A DNA stretch of 34,963 nt, taken from Pseudomonadota bacterium (GTDB taxonomy: Bacteria; Bdellovibrionota_C; UBA2361; OMII01). Below the pieces are notes generated by a model. It did not search any database. It was not told the origin of the DNA and was given only the letters and a program-made list of their open reading frames with translations. A program made the position numbers and the translations under genes. Numbering within the stretch: the first letter of the stretch is position 1; every line of letters starts with the position of its first letter. Where the stretch lies: NCBI GenBank assembly GCA_026390555.1, contig JAPLFS010000014.1:1-34963 (forward strand), given 5' to 3'. Shown one piece after another: positions 1-8,950 of this stretch.

Positions 1-2712
1 AACGTCATAAACGCGCAGACCATCCTGCCCCGCTGCCGTATATAGGTACTCTCCACGAAGCTGAATAGCGCGGGTGTTACCATCAACGCCGTGGTGTTCA
101 TGGCTCTCCTGCAGCTCAAGCCCCCTCTCCTGGTGCGCCTTAAAGTAGTCCGGATAGGCGTAGCGTTGTAGGTAACTTCCGATCACTGCCTGCGGCTCCT
201 CCCACTCAGTCACCTGAACCCCAGCCACGCCCTGCTCACTCGTAGCAACCCAGGTATAGTACCCCATGAAATTAACGAAGTTAGTTCCTAAGAGAAGAAG
301 CTGCGCCATGATGGCGTTGTTGTCGTTATCTTTAGAGATATGACAATCCTTACACCCCTTGGTCTCGGTGGTACGCACCGTATGGGGAAAATGTGGAGCA
401 AAGGCCTGTGAGCTGTAGCCACCACCCGATGTGGGGGGTTGCTGGAAGTAGACCTTCTGTCGATTAGCATCGACGGAGCTTAGAATAAGTGCGCTCGATG
501 AACGCACCGGCACTATCTTGCCGTTCTTGGCAGGGCCGTGCCGTCCAAGTTGATACATATCGTCACGCGCTACCTGTGGATTGTAACTCGCCCAGTTGCG
601 GGTCTCCTTGCCCTCATAGTGATTGACCTTACTCTTCCAGTTAGCCTGTATAGGAAGGTGACATCCCCCGCACGCCGTGGTCCACGAGCTATGGCAGGCG
701 AAACACGCCATCTCGCTATTGGGGTGTGCGAGCTTTGATTCAAATCCAGGCTTAGTTCCCTGCTGTGCTGCTGCGATCTTGTAGGTTTCAGCCCCCTCTG
801 TGAGCTTCATAACTAGCTTCGCGTCGGCGGCCCGTTTATTATAATCACGACTCTCTGGATCTACGGAATCCCTGACCTGCTTAACGCGCCACTGCATGCC
901 CTTTGTAACCATCGAGCGTTGATAGAGCTGATTATCTAGCCAAGCAAACTGGCTCTCTCCCCACGGAGTGCGCTTAACGGCGAGATCGTTTCCACCCGCA
1001 GGTGCCGCAGGTCCAGAGGTTTTAAGGGTTGCGCGTTTAGTTAGATCACCGTGACAATCCTCGCACCCGATCTCTACTGCCTGCGCTACCTCTCCGTAGA
1101 TATTACCATCCCCGTGCGTATCCTGCCCAAAGTGACAATCAACACACTGCATACCAAAATCAACATGGATATCTTTTAGGTGCACAGCTTTTTTGAATTT
1201 ATTAGGATCCTCGAAAGATACTAGCTTGCCATCCTTATCGAGTAGATGCCCCTTGCGATCGCGCTTATATACCGCTCTAAAGTTCCAGCCGTGTCCGTGA
1301 TAGTCTGCAAACTGAGTTGTGTTTAATTCTGGATTAAGCTCACTAACCCGCTTTAAGAAATCCATATCGCTCCACTTGCCGCGAATAGCAGCCTCTTCGG
1401 GATTATGTTTAAGTGAGTTAAAGCTCTCCTCCATCGTCGGATAACGTTGCTTCTCAGGCCACATCTTTGGAGCGTCAGCTTCATAATCCCACATCGTGTA
1501 GCCGAGGTAGGTGTTTAAGAACATATTAGGCTGGTGCATATGGCACACCATGCACTGACTGGTCGGAATTGCTCGGGTAAAAACGTGCTTGAGGGGATGC
1601 CCCCCCTCATTCTTAGGAATAGTAGGATCGGTGGTTATAGATCTGCCATCGTGTCCATACTTAGCATAGGGCCCTGAGTGTAGCGGATCGCGATCATTTG
1701 CATAGACCGCGTGGCAGGCCGTGCATCCACTACTTCTATAGTCACCCGGATGATCGTTCGTTCCAAGAAAACTCAGGTGCGGATCGTTTAGGCGAGTCTT
1801 ATGGATATTCAGCAGCGGCACAGCGATGCGTGCGCCAGTTCCAGGGCCACGATTTGAGGCCCTAATGTCCGGCCTTCCTGAATCCTCAAGGGAGTTCGGC
1901 AACCCAACCTCCGCGAACTGAGTCTTGTTAAATATTCCGCCCCGTTCAAAGACCCTAAATATATCTGCCGGTGGAAAGATCTCCCAGGTAGGAAGGGGCA
2001 GAAGCTTTTCAAGCACCCCACGCGCGCGCATCTGAGCCGTTAGGGGCCTTCCATCATGCACGAGAGAGGCTGGCTCTCCAGCCCGCGTGTAGCCCTCACC
2101 TAGCAGATAGCGCTTATTGGGCAAGAGTCCGTTATTGTACGCCGCCCCTCCAAAGAACATGGCAGAGGTTGTCATCAGGCTTTTTTTAACCGCCGTAACG
2201 ATCTTAGCGTGACACCCTCCGCACGCTTCGGGAGCTGCGCGCAGGTCGCCTGGATTTACAAAGCGCACAAACTCAACCGGCTCCTTTATCAGCTCGGTAT
2301 AGGAGTTTTTTGGATTAGCCGAGGACGGCCAGCTCTCTGGGTGCGTCGGCAAAACGTGCGCAAGCCTCTTTGCGTCCTGATAGGCGGGGTCATCCGTTTT
2401 TAGACCGTTTGCTCTAATAGTTGGGTCACCACCGTGACACTCGGCGCATCCGATCTGAACAGCTGGATTCTCATGCATCGTTGGGGCATCGGTCTTAACG
2501 TGGCAGTCGAGGCATCCCTTGCTACTCTCCTGCATCTTTTCAGTGGAGCCCCCGGGCTGCAGCACGTTCTTATAGCGCTCCTCTGCATTAACGCTCCTAG
2601 TGCAGCAGAGCTCTAATGTATTGGCCGATATAATAGCCACTACACAGACAATTAGGCAGGCGCGCATTAGAGCTATAGTTTGGGCTGCTATTCGTGGCTC
2701 TATCTTTTTCAT
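1..2712 (-). CDS. Large multiheme cytochrome c with C-terminal beta-propeller start (3'-truncated by window edge)
   Basis: Reading the minus strand from ATG at 2712 gives 904 uninterrupted codons to the window edge with no stop, so the gene is cut at its 3' end. The N-terminus has a basic start, a hydrophobic stretch at about residues 17-32 and a likely signal-peptidase site after SVNA (about residue 43). Ten CxxCH heme-attachment motifs follow: CLDCH (67-71), CAECH (89-93), CGGCH, CTACH, CMVCH, CVDCH, CEDCH, CFACH, CGGCH and CKDCH. The last visible residues (LRGEYLYTAAGQDGLRVYDV) look like one blade of an LVIVD/YVTN-type beta-propeller. Its start lies 6 bp beyond the stop of the outer-membrane barrel gene, so it ends the visible operon. 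I infer an exported electron carrier, perhaps the terminal extracellular partner of the barrel. Exact family not recognised. Confidence 0.9.
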   Translation of the reverse strand, partial: MKKIEPRIAAQTIALMRACLIVCVVAIISANTLELCCTRSVNAEERYKNVLQPGGSTEKMQESSKGCLDCHVKTDAPTMHENPAVQIGCAECHGGDPTIRANGLKTDDPAYQDAKRLAHVLPTHPESWPSSANPKNSYTELIKEPVEFVRFVNPGDLRAAPEACGGCHAKIVTAVKKSLMTTSAMFFGGAAYNNGLLPNKRYLLGEGYTRAGEPASLVHDGRPLTAQMRARGVLEKLLPLPTWEIFPPADIFRVFERGGIFNKTQFAEVGLPNSLEDSGRPDIRASNRGPGTGARIAVPLLNIHKTRLNDPHLSFLGTNDHPGDYRSSGCTACHAVYANDRDPLHSGPYAKYGHDGRSITTDPTIPKNEGGHPLKHVFTRAIPTSQCMVCHMHQPNMFLNTYLGYTMWDYEADAPKMWPEKQRYPTMEESFNSLKHNPEEAAIRGKWSDMDFLKRVSELNPELNTTQFADYHGHGWNFRAVYKRDRKGHLLDKDGKLVSFEDPNKFKKAVHLKDIHVDFGMQCVDCHFGQDTHGDGNIYGEVAQAVEIGCEDCHGDLTKRATLKTSGPAAPAGGNDLAVKRTPWGESQFAWLDNQLYQRSMVTKGMQWRVKQVRDSVDPESRDYNKRAADAKLVMKLTEGAETYKIAAAQQGTKPGFESKLAHPNSEMACFACHSSWTTACGGCHLPIQANWKSKVNHYEGKETRNWASYNPQVARDDMYQLGRHGPAKNGKIVPVRSSSALILSSVDANRQKVYFQQPPTSGGGYSSQAFAPHFPHTVRTTETKGCKDCHISKDNDNNAIMAQLLLLGTNFVNFMGYYTWVATSEQGVAGVQVTEWEEPQAVIGSYLQRYAYPDYFKAHQERGLELQESHEHHGVDGNTRAIQLRGEYLYTAAGQDGLRVYDV

Positions 2713-2718
2713 CAAGCG

Positions 2719-4539
2719 TTAGTACTGAAAAATAAAATTAGTAAATGCATCGTAGTTCGTCTTATCACCGAAGAGGTTCTTCTGACCCTGTCCAGGTAAT
2801 AATACCCCTACGCCGGTCCTAATCAGCACGTTATTGTTAAGGAAGGGACGATAGAGAAAGCCTACCGAAAGATCCACGCCGATATTCCTGCTAATAGAAC
2901 CGTCCTGTCTTAGGTCCTGAATAACCGCTACCTGATCAAACTGCAGGAGGCTCGCATTTGTAATTAACTTAAGCTCAGGAAGAACCTCAACATCAACACC
3001 GAGGTTATACAGCCTTAGCCCTGGATTAACGAAATTTGATTGTCCAAGCTCCTTACCGGCTCTTAGATTTGGAAGAAGGCTATTTCGACTAACGAGGTTT
3101 ACTCCACCACCACCGATAAACGGTATCGCCTCACGCTGAAAGAAGGAGAGATCGCCCCCTGCAAAGTTTGGATTATCAAAGATGGCGTCGAATCCATTGG
3201 CCTGACCATCATACGGGTCATCATCGCCCGAGGCCCAGAAGCATGAGGCGCGAATACGAACGAAGTCTATATCGTACGAGATCTCCTGCGCGAACATTGC
3301 TGCGTTAATATTAACCTGCCTACCTGCGATCTGATTGTGACTCTCTGAGCCGGTCACATAATAGAACTGCGTCGTTGTATTCACCCGACCGAGATGCCCA
3401 TCTCCTCCGACACCGAGATACGTTGAGTATATATTCTTATCGCGCTGGTCGCCGAGGGCACCTGGCCGCACAAGAAAGTTGTTATTATCGTACTTAGCGC
3501 CCTCATCCCCCGCCGTGTCTGCGCGGTAAACAACGCTAAAAAGCATAGTGTGCCCAAGCGCAAGCGCATCCTGACGAAACATATTTGCTACAAAAATATC
3601 CTCATGTCGGTCAGTAAAGGTGGTGTTAATACCTGAGTTTGTATCCTTATCGAGCCGCGAGAATCCAGCCAAATTAAACTGAGTCTTATTATCATCGTAA
3701 TTTCCAAACAACCGCACCCCAGGCTCATTATCATTAAATAAGAACCCTCTAAAATCTGCATTGAACTGCTGTATACCGATGCGACTAGATACGAAATCAT
3801 ACCGTTCAGAGAGGTTCGCCAGATGCACATCGGCGAAGAGCTCCTGAAATCCGATGGCGCTATCGGAACGAACGTTTCCGTATCCAGGATCGGCCTTAAC
3901 GATTCCGTCCTCATTTGCCGTAAGGTTATTAAAGTTAAATATCGGCGCGATACGGATCTCAAGGTCGGGGGGCTTAAAGGAGGTGTTGCCCTTAATAATA
4001 CTGAGCGAGGCGATCACGTTCTGTGTGAAGAAGCTCTGGTCCCCGTCGCCAAATACGTTATTGCTGTTTGGCCTCTTAGTGGATGCGCCCCCAACGGAAA
4101 CTGGCAACCGTCGCACCTCAAACATCGAGTCGGAGATGATAGAGAGCTCAGTAAACCAATCCTCGCCCGGCGTGCCGAATACCGGCAGGTCACCCTTAAG
4201 CACGTTCTGATTGTACGGGTCGTATAACCTCCCCACATAGAACATCCTCCAACGATCGGGGATCGCCACGAAGTCAGATGCTGAGTTCTCTATCGGGGGT
4301 ATAGATTCATAGATATAATTGGGAAATGTAGGTGTCTCCTTATCAGGGAATCTTCTCGGCAGATCCTCCTCATAAATTGTATCCGCTGCCCCTTGCGGCT
4401 CCTTTTCATCGGCAAAAGCCCCGGGGGGAATAGAACAAAGGACCAACACCGAAAACACTGCGAGGCGCTGAATGTAGGTCAATAACCCCACCGATACCCC
4501 TCCTCTCTTACGAGGATCTGAAGCACGGGCTTGCCCCAT
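2719..4539 (-). CDS. Outer-membrane beta-barrel protein, candidate cytochrome-partner porin
   Basis: 606 residues. A signal peptide covers about residues 20-43 (LAVFSVLVLCSIPPGAFA then DEK). The mature part is rich in alternating polar/aromatic strands, Asn and Asp loops and Gly, and it ends FIFQY, an aromatic C-terminus typical of BAM-dependent outer-membrane barrels. There is one Cys in the mature part and no CxxCH. A Shine-Dalgarno-like GAGGGA precedes ATG 4539, and only 5 bp separate it from the upstream lipoprotein gene. By position, between periplasmic and large multiheme cytochromes, it could be the barrel of a porin-cytochrome conduit analogous in role to MtrB/PioB. I see no specific sequence signature of those families, so the function is an inference. 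Alternatives are a generic DUF1302/alginate-type porin. Confidence 0.8.
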   Translation of the reverse strand: MGQARASDPRKRGGVSVGLLTYIQRLAVFSVLVLCSIPPGAFADEKEPQGAADTIYEEDLPRRFPDKETPTFPNYIYESIPPIENSASDFVAIPDRWRMFYVGRLYDPYNQNVLKGDLPVFGTPGEDWFTELSIISDSMFEVRRLPVSVGGASTKRPNSNNVFGDGDQSFFTQNVIASLSIIKGNTSFKPPDLEIRIAPIFNFNNLTANEDGIVKADPGYGNVRSDSAIGFQELFADVHLANLSERYDFVSSRIGIQQFNADFRGFLFNDNEPGVRLFGNYDDNKTQFNLAGFSRLDKDTNSGINTTFTDRHEDIFVANMFRQDALALGHTMLFSVVYRADTAGDEGAKYDNNNFLVRPGALGDQRDKNIYSTYLGVGGDGHLGRVNTTTQFYYVTGSESHNQIAGRQVNINAAMFAQEISYDIDFVRIRASCFWASGDDDPYDGQANGFDAIFDNPNFAGGDLSFFQREAIPFIGGGGVNLVSRNSLLPNLRAGKELGQSNFVNPGLRLYNLGVDVEVLPELKLITNASLLQFDQVAVIQDLRQDGSISRNIGVDLSVGFLYRPFLNNNVLIRTGVGVLLPGQGQKNLFGDKTNYDAFTNFIFQY

Positions 4540-4544
4540 CTATC

Positions 4545-6425
4545 TTATCCCTCACCACAGACGTTCTGCTCGTTATCCCTAATGAACGGCGCCTCGGGGC
4601 AGTTCACATAGCGTAATCGAAGCTGCGCTTGTGGCAGATCGATCTGATCGGCGCGCATCTCTAGCGGCGCATTAAATCCGAGATCGGCATCTCCAGTAGT
4701 TGTATGTCCAGCATAATCTAGCCCACGACGACTTGCGCCGTAGAACGCAACGAGATCGTCCTGATCAATTCCATCTCCACTCACCCCTATAGCGCCTATC
4801 AGCACACCTCCTCGATAAAGGGGCACAGCGCCCGGGAAGATCTGCATGCCGTTTCTTAGTCGGTTCCCAAAGGCAGCGCTATTAGCACAGTTCCCTGGAA
4901 CAGAGCCTGGGTGCATAATAGGCCCAGCTAATCCGCCAAATACAAGGTCTAACGAGAGTCCGGTATTAAATACGCTCCAACTCACTCCGGGTGCTGTGCC
5001 TGGAAATGGTAGAGAGAACGGCCCGTTGGGACTGCCATTAATTCCATCGGGAAAGAATGGGCGCGCCAAGTTTCCGATCGAGCGATTAGCAAAAGCTATC
5101 GAACCATCGAGACTCCTCCCCGTAAATGTAGCAAAGAGTGTCGCATAGTTTACAGGGATTCCCGCAGCGAGCTTCGCTCCAGCATCAGCGGAGCTTATAA
5201 AGGCTGCAGCACGCGCTTTTTGAAGCGAGACATCGATACCAAAGACCGGCGCATCCGTTGAACGAATAAATCCAAGCGGTTCTCCAAGCTGATCAACGAC
5301 GAAGACCGAGACCCTTGCCGCGGTATCGCGTGGGGTACGGATAGCGGCGCGCGTACGGTTCGCCGTTAAGATTGCAGAATCAAGGAGCGCGTCAACCTCT
5401 TCCACCTGAAGCTGCACGCCGCCAGCTAGCGCGCGCCCTGCGCGCGTAGGGTACCGTCCGATTAGCACAGCGACGGGAATACCGGCGCGAACCGTGTTGG
5501 CAACTCCGGAGCCCCCCGTTCCAAAAACAGTACCTGCCTTAATACCACCTGAGGTATACGAGGGCTCTGATTTAATGGAAGCTAGCTCAAGCTGATCAAG
5601 CTCCGCCTGTGTCTCTAGCTCAGAGTAACTAATGTCAGAGAAGCGGAGCGAGCGCCCCGCGAGCGATATATTATCAGCTACACGTTGCGCTGGGGCCTCA
5701 AAGCTAACACTTGCTGCCAGCGCCACGCGCTCCTCGGGGGCATCGTCGTAGTCTTGGATATCTCGGTCTATAGTATAGAGCCCATCGAATTCAATTCCTA
5801 CGCCACCAACTAGATCTCCGTTTTTATAGAGCGGAATCCCTCCAGGATCGGCCGAGAGCCCAAGCGGCATAGGACGCGGACCGGCCCCACCGTTAGCGAG
5901 GGTAACATCCCCACAGATCAGTTGTGAAAACTGAACCCCAAAGAGCGGACCACCGGGCTGGCTAGTCTGACCGGGAAGGTAGTTCTCCTGAATAATCTGG
6001 CCCGCTGTTCTGCTCGAGAAGGCGTTTCCCTGACTGCTGAGATACGCCCCAGTGCCGGCTTTTGAGATCGCAGCAAGCGTTGCCTGAACAACGAGCCCCT
6101 CAAGTCCTCCATTCGCCCCCACCTGGCCATTAATCGTTGTGGTTAGCGGTGCACCCTGCATCTGATAAAGGGCGAGCACGTTTCCGGTCCGATCAACGAC
6201 GGAGAATGTTCCTGCGGAGCCAAGGCTACGGGTGGCGGTAACGGCCTGCCTTAGAATAAGGGTTACATCGGCTACTGAGAGGGATTGATTAGGGCAGCTT
6301 CCATCGCAATTAAAGTTGGCTCCACCTGAACCGCCGCTCCCGGATTCACTACCGCCACCACTACCCCCACATGCTGAAAGTATGGCAAGCGAGGTTAGTA
6401 TGCCCAAAAAACTTTTATGGCTCAT
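4545..6425 (-). CDS. Lipoprotein with two GlcG/HbpS-like (DUF336) heme-binding domains
   Basis: 626 residues from ATG 6425; the frame opens two TTG codons earlier, but AAGGA lies 9 bases before the ATG. The N-terminus is a lipoprotein signal with lipobox LSAC (Cys about residue 19), followed by a Gly/Ser-rich linker. Two DUF336 modules are visible. The first has SVVDRTGNVLALYQMQGAP and IPLYKNGDLVGGVGIEFDG. The second begins near VDALLDSAILTANRTRAA and ends with VPLYRGGVLIGAIGVSGDGI. This family includes heme-binding HbpS and GlcG proteins, normally ~140 residues with one domain. A tandem lipid-anchored form inside a cytochrome operon suggests periplasmic heme binding, storage or sensing, but the ligand is not shown. 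Its stop is 5 bp before the barrel gene, so the two are probably co-translated. Confidence 0.82.
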   Translation of the reverse strand: MSHKSFLGILTSLAILSACGGSGGGSESGSGGSGGANFNCDGSCPNQSLSVADVTLILRQAVTATRSLGSAGTFSVVDRTGNVLALYQMQGAPLTTTINGQVGANGGLEGLVVQATLAAISKAGTGAYLSSQGNAFSSRTAGQIIQENYLPGQTSQPGGPLFGVQFSQLICGDVTLANGGAGPRPMPLGLSADPGGIPLYKNGDLVGGVGIEFDGLYTIDRDIQDYDDAPEERVALAASVSFEAPAQRVADNISLAGRSLRFSDISYSELETQAELDQLELASIKSEPSYTSGGIKAGTVFGTGGSGVANTVRAGIPVAVLIGRYPTRAGRALAGGVQLQVEEVDALLDSAILTANRTRAAIRTPRDTAARVSVFVVDQLGEPLGFIRSTDAPVFGIDVSLQKARAAAFISSADAGAKLAAGIPVNYATLFATFTGRSLDGSIAFANRSIGNLARPFFPDGINGSPNGPFSLPFPGTAPGVSWSVFNTGLSLDLVFGGLAGPIMHPGSVPGNCANSAAFGNRLRNGMQIFPGAVPLYRGGVLIGAIGVSGDGIDQDDLVAFYGASRRGLDYAGHTTTGDADLGFNAPLEMRADQIDLPQAQLRLRYVNCPEAPFIRDNEQNVCGEG

Positions 6426-6439
6426 CAACAAACATCCTT

Positions 6440-8128
6440 CTATCTGGTTAATCCGTGCAGAAACTCAACGATATCTTGCTTCCTTTGCTCTGGAAACCCA
6501 AGAGCATCGTGGTAGGAGTGACACTCGACGCACCCCGACTTAACGAAGCCGACTCGCTGCTCCTGGGCGTGGCACTCCTGGCAGAGCTTCTTACCTGGGA
6601 TCAACAGATCTGTCGTTTTAGTGGAGGTGCGGGTCTTATCGTGACACGACTCGCAGCTAAACTCCTCATGCGCCCCGTGGCTAAAGCGAGCTGCCGTAAA
6701 CCAGACCTCAGGGATATTCGGTTTTACTACCGTATAGTGCGAGTTGGTGTCGGAACGTTCAGCCTCTAGCTTCTCAGAATATGTATGACACAAAAAGCAC
6801 CCAGTTTTAGTGAATAGCTCGCGCTCGGCTGTTCGGGCACTCTGTGCAATCAGCTCTATGTTAACCGGCAACTCAGGAGATGCCTCAGTTACTGCGCCAT
6901 CTGGAATGCGTCGCTGCATTTCGTTTGAGGTCTCAGGTAAGCCCTGACCATCTTTTAACAGGAGCAGCTTCGTATACTCGGTAAAGAGTGCGGGATAAAT
7001 CGCCTCAGAATCCCCATGCGGAACCTCTACGTTGGGTAACTGCTCATCAAAGCCTAGTGAGTGACAATCACGACAATGCTTGTCAAAACTAATAGGTTTA
7101 AGTCTCTTAAAGTTAGCGTTTAGCTCGTGGCAGGCGTTACACTCTAGCGTTAGCGGACCATCCTTGCCCCGAAGCCCTGCTTTTAAGTGCACCTCGTGAT
7201 TAAGCTTAATCTGCGAACTATCCACTGCCTTAACAGTATCATCCAAACTCACCCTAGAGGTCACTCCACTAGTATCCGTAACGTTAATTCGAAACTGCGG
7301 GTGGTTAGCAAAGCTAGCAACATTCTCAACCGTTGCATCAGTTTTTAAACCGGTCATATCTGCATGACAACTTACACAGAACCCCGGATCGTGCGATATC
7401 AGACCGCGGTCACCTTCGTGCTCAATATGACATTCGCCGCAACGTGATTTGAGCTCCGGATGGTGCTGATTAAAGCTCTCTATTCCCTTAGCATGTTCAG
7501 TCATCGCATGGCAGCTCAAACACTCCCTATCCTGCACCTGCATAAAAGGCTCGGCGTGACATTTTTTACAGTCGGCTTCTATCAGCTTATGTGAGTTTGA
7601 GATCGGGCCACTACTCCACGACTCCATCCTCTTGGAGCTGAGCGGAAACACAAAGAGTATTCCGGTGCAGACTAGAGTAACTCCCCATATTAAACCCCTC
7701 ATGCTCGGTAGATACGACTCAACCCTAAGGCTCTTAAGCAGCTTTGAGCCATCCTCGTGCTGCTTACCCTCCTCTACCGGCTTAATAATATGTATCAACT
7801 CAACAACGTCGTCGTCTGCTATCCGTATGCGTAGCTCTATATCTCCTAGTTGAATAAGATCGTTATCCTGTAGCGCTGTTTGCGCAACGCGGCTGCCGTT
7901 AACTCGCACCCCGGCCAGAGAGCCCAGATCTAAGACCTGCAGGCTTCCTGCCTCCCTCCCTGCCTTCCAGATAAACTTGGCGTGAACTAGGGAGACCCGC
8001 TTGCTGAGAAATATAAGGTGCGAATCCCCGCCACGACCAAGCACCAACTCACTCTGTGCATAGTCTGTCGCTAAGCGCTCAGTCGATCCGTTTAGATTCT
8101 GTTTTTCTTGAACGTACCTAAATATCAT
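6440..8128 (-). CDS. FHA domain - transmembrane helix - decaheme cytochrome c fusion
   Basis: 562 residues. An N-terminal forkhead-associated domain spans about residues 25-105, with the phosphopeptide-binding signature GR (31-32), SxxH (S46, H49) and NG (77-78). One hydrophobic helix at about 145-163 follows, then ten CxxCH motifs: CKKCH (187), CLSCH (203), CGECH (230), CVSCH (251), CNACH, CRDCH, CFLCH, CESCH, CQECH and CVECH. With no cleavable signal, the predicted topology puts FHA in the cytoplasm and all hemes in the periplasm. FHA domains bind phosphothreonine, so docking or activity may depend on a Ser/Thr kinase, none of which is encoded in the window. The gene follows the cytochrome b-like gene by 3 bp and precedes the lipoprotein gene by 14 bp. 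It probably accepts electrons from the membrane b-type protein. Confidence 0.9.
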   Translation of the reverse strand: MIFRYVQEKQNLNGSTERLATDYAQSELVLGRGGDSHLIFLSKRVSLVHAKFIWKAGREAGSLQVLDLGSLAGVRVNGSRVAQTALQDNDLIQLGDIELRIRIADDDVVELIHIIKPVEEGKQHEDGSKLLKSLRVESYLPSMRGLIWGVTLVCTGILFVFPLSSKRMESWSSGPISNSHKLIEADCKKCHAEPFMQVQDRECLSCHAMTEHAKGIESFNQHHPELKSRCGECHIEHEGDRGLISHDPGFCVSCHADMTGLKTDATVENVASFANHPQFRINVTDTSGVTSRVSLDDTVKAVDSSQIKLNHEVHLKAGLRGKDGPLTLECNACHELNANFKRLKPISFDKHCRDCHSLGFDEQLPNVEVPHGDSEAIYPALFTEYTKLLLLKDGQGLPETSNEMQRRIPDGAVTEASPELPVNIELIAQSARTAERELFTKTGCFLCHTYSEKLEAERSDTNSHYTVVKPNIPEVWFTAARFSHGAHEEFSCESCHDKTRTSTKTTDLLIPGKKLCQECHAQEQRVGFVKSGCVECHSYHDALGFPEQRKQDIVEFLHGLTR

Positions 8129-8131
8129 CTG

Positions 8132-8950
8132 TTACCGCAGAAAAAACACCGCAAAGATATGCACAGCCAGCGCGACGCATAACACAACTGAAACCGGGAC
8201 ATGCACGTAAAGCCAGATCTTAAGCAGGGCCTTAATACGAGCCTGCTCGATCAATCCACTAAGGATGCTGCGCTTATAATCAAGCATTCCGAGCATACCA
8301 ACTGCATCGTTATGCTCCGACTCAGGGATCTCTGTTAGCAAGGCTGCCACAATTTGCTGATCGAAAACTGGCAGCTTAGTTAGTTTAAGAAGAGCGCGCA
8401 GCCCCACCTTAAATGGAAGATCAAATCTATTAAGGAGCGCCAGAAACTGTTCGCTCTTCTGTACGCAGAGCGCCTCTATCTGCTCGTTGAGAGCGTCTAT
8501 CTGCTCAATCAACGCAAGGTCCTTAACTCCGCCGCGGTGCGCCGTAATCCTTCCTGATAACACTGCGTAATTCGCCGCCCCCCAGATGCCACTTACGATC
8601 GTCAACACCATACTTACGTACGCCAAGGTATGAACATTTACTCCAAAGCTAAAACCAGCATGCAGCGGCACCAGTAACAACAACCCGATCCCGATCCAGA
8701 CATGCGCCGCGAGCCAGCCCTCTACTGTCCCTAAGGAAGATCCGTAGGCGCGTTTGCGAATCCCGTAAGCCATCAGCCAAATAACTCCGATAGTTGAGAT
8801 AATACCGAACGTATAGCCGACGGTTGTGCCGCCGTTAGGCCCACCAACCGGAGTATCAACGATATAAACCACCGTACAGAGCAGCAACGCTATCAGGGTG
8901 AACCACAGCCACTTGAAGTTACGATAAGTAATGAAGTTCTCCTGTACCAC
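8132..8950 (-). CDS. Membrane cytochrome b-like protein with two His-X13-His helices
   Basis: 272 residues. The start is GTG at 8950, overlapping the TAG stop of the flavoprotein by one base, so translation is probably coupled. Hydrophobic helices lie near residues 15-33, 44-63, 80-101, 105-128 and 244-270, with a soluble, partly coiled segment at about 140-235. His83 and His97 fall in helix 3, and His250 and His264 in helix 5. Both pairs are 14 residues apart, the spacing that ligates two stacked b-hemes in bc1-type cytochrome b. No overall similarity to a named family was recognised. I infer a di-heme transmembrane electron carrier linking the cytoplasmic flavo/Fe-S protein to the periplasmic decaheme protein, possibly with a quinone site. 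It could instead bind no heme. Confidence 0.72.
   Translation of the reverse strand: MVQENFITYRNFKWLWFTLIALLLCTVVYIVDTPVGGPNGGTTVGYTFGIISTIGVIWLMAYGIRKRAYGSSLGTVEGWLAAHVWIGIGLLLLVPLHAGFSFGVNVHTLAYVSMVLTIVSGIWGAANYAVLSGRITAHRGGVKDLALIEQIDALNEQIEALCVQKSEQFLALLNRFDLPFKVGLRALLKLTKLPVFDQQIVAALLTEIPESEHNDAVGMLGMLDYKRSILSGLIEQARIKALLKIWLYVHVPVSVVLCVALAVHIFAVFFLR

Noticed and set aside
3823-4227. 134-codon plus-strand frame opposite the outer-membrane barrel gene
   Set aside because: It lies wholly inside the barrel gene, which has a signal peptide and barrel features; no motif or ribosome site here.
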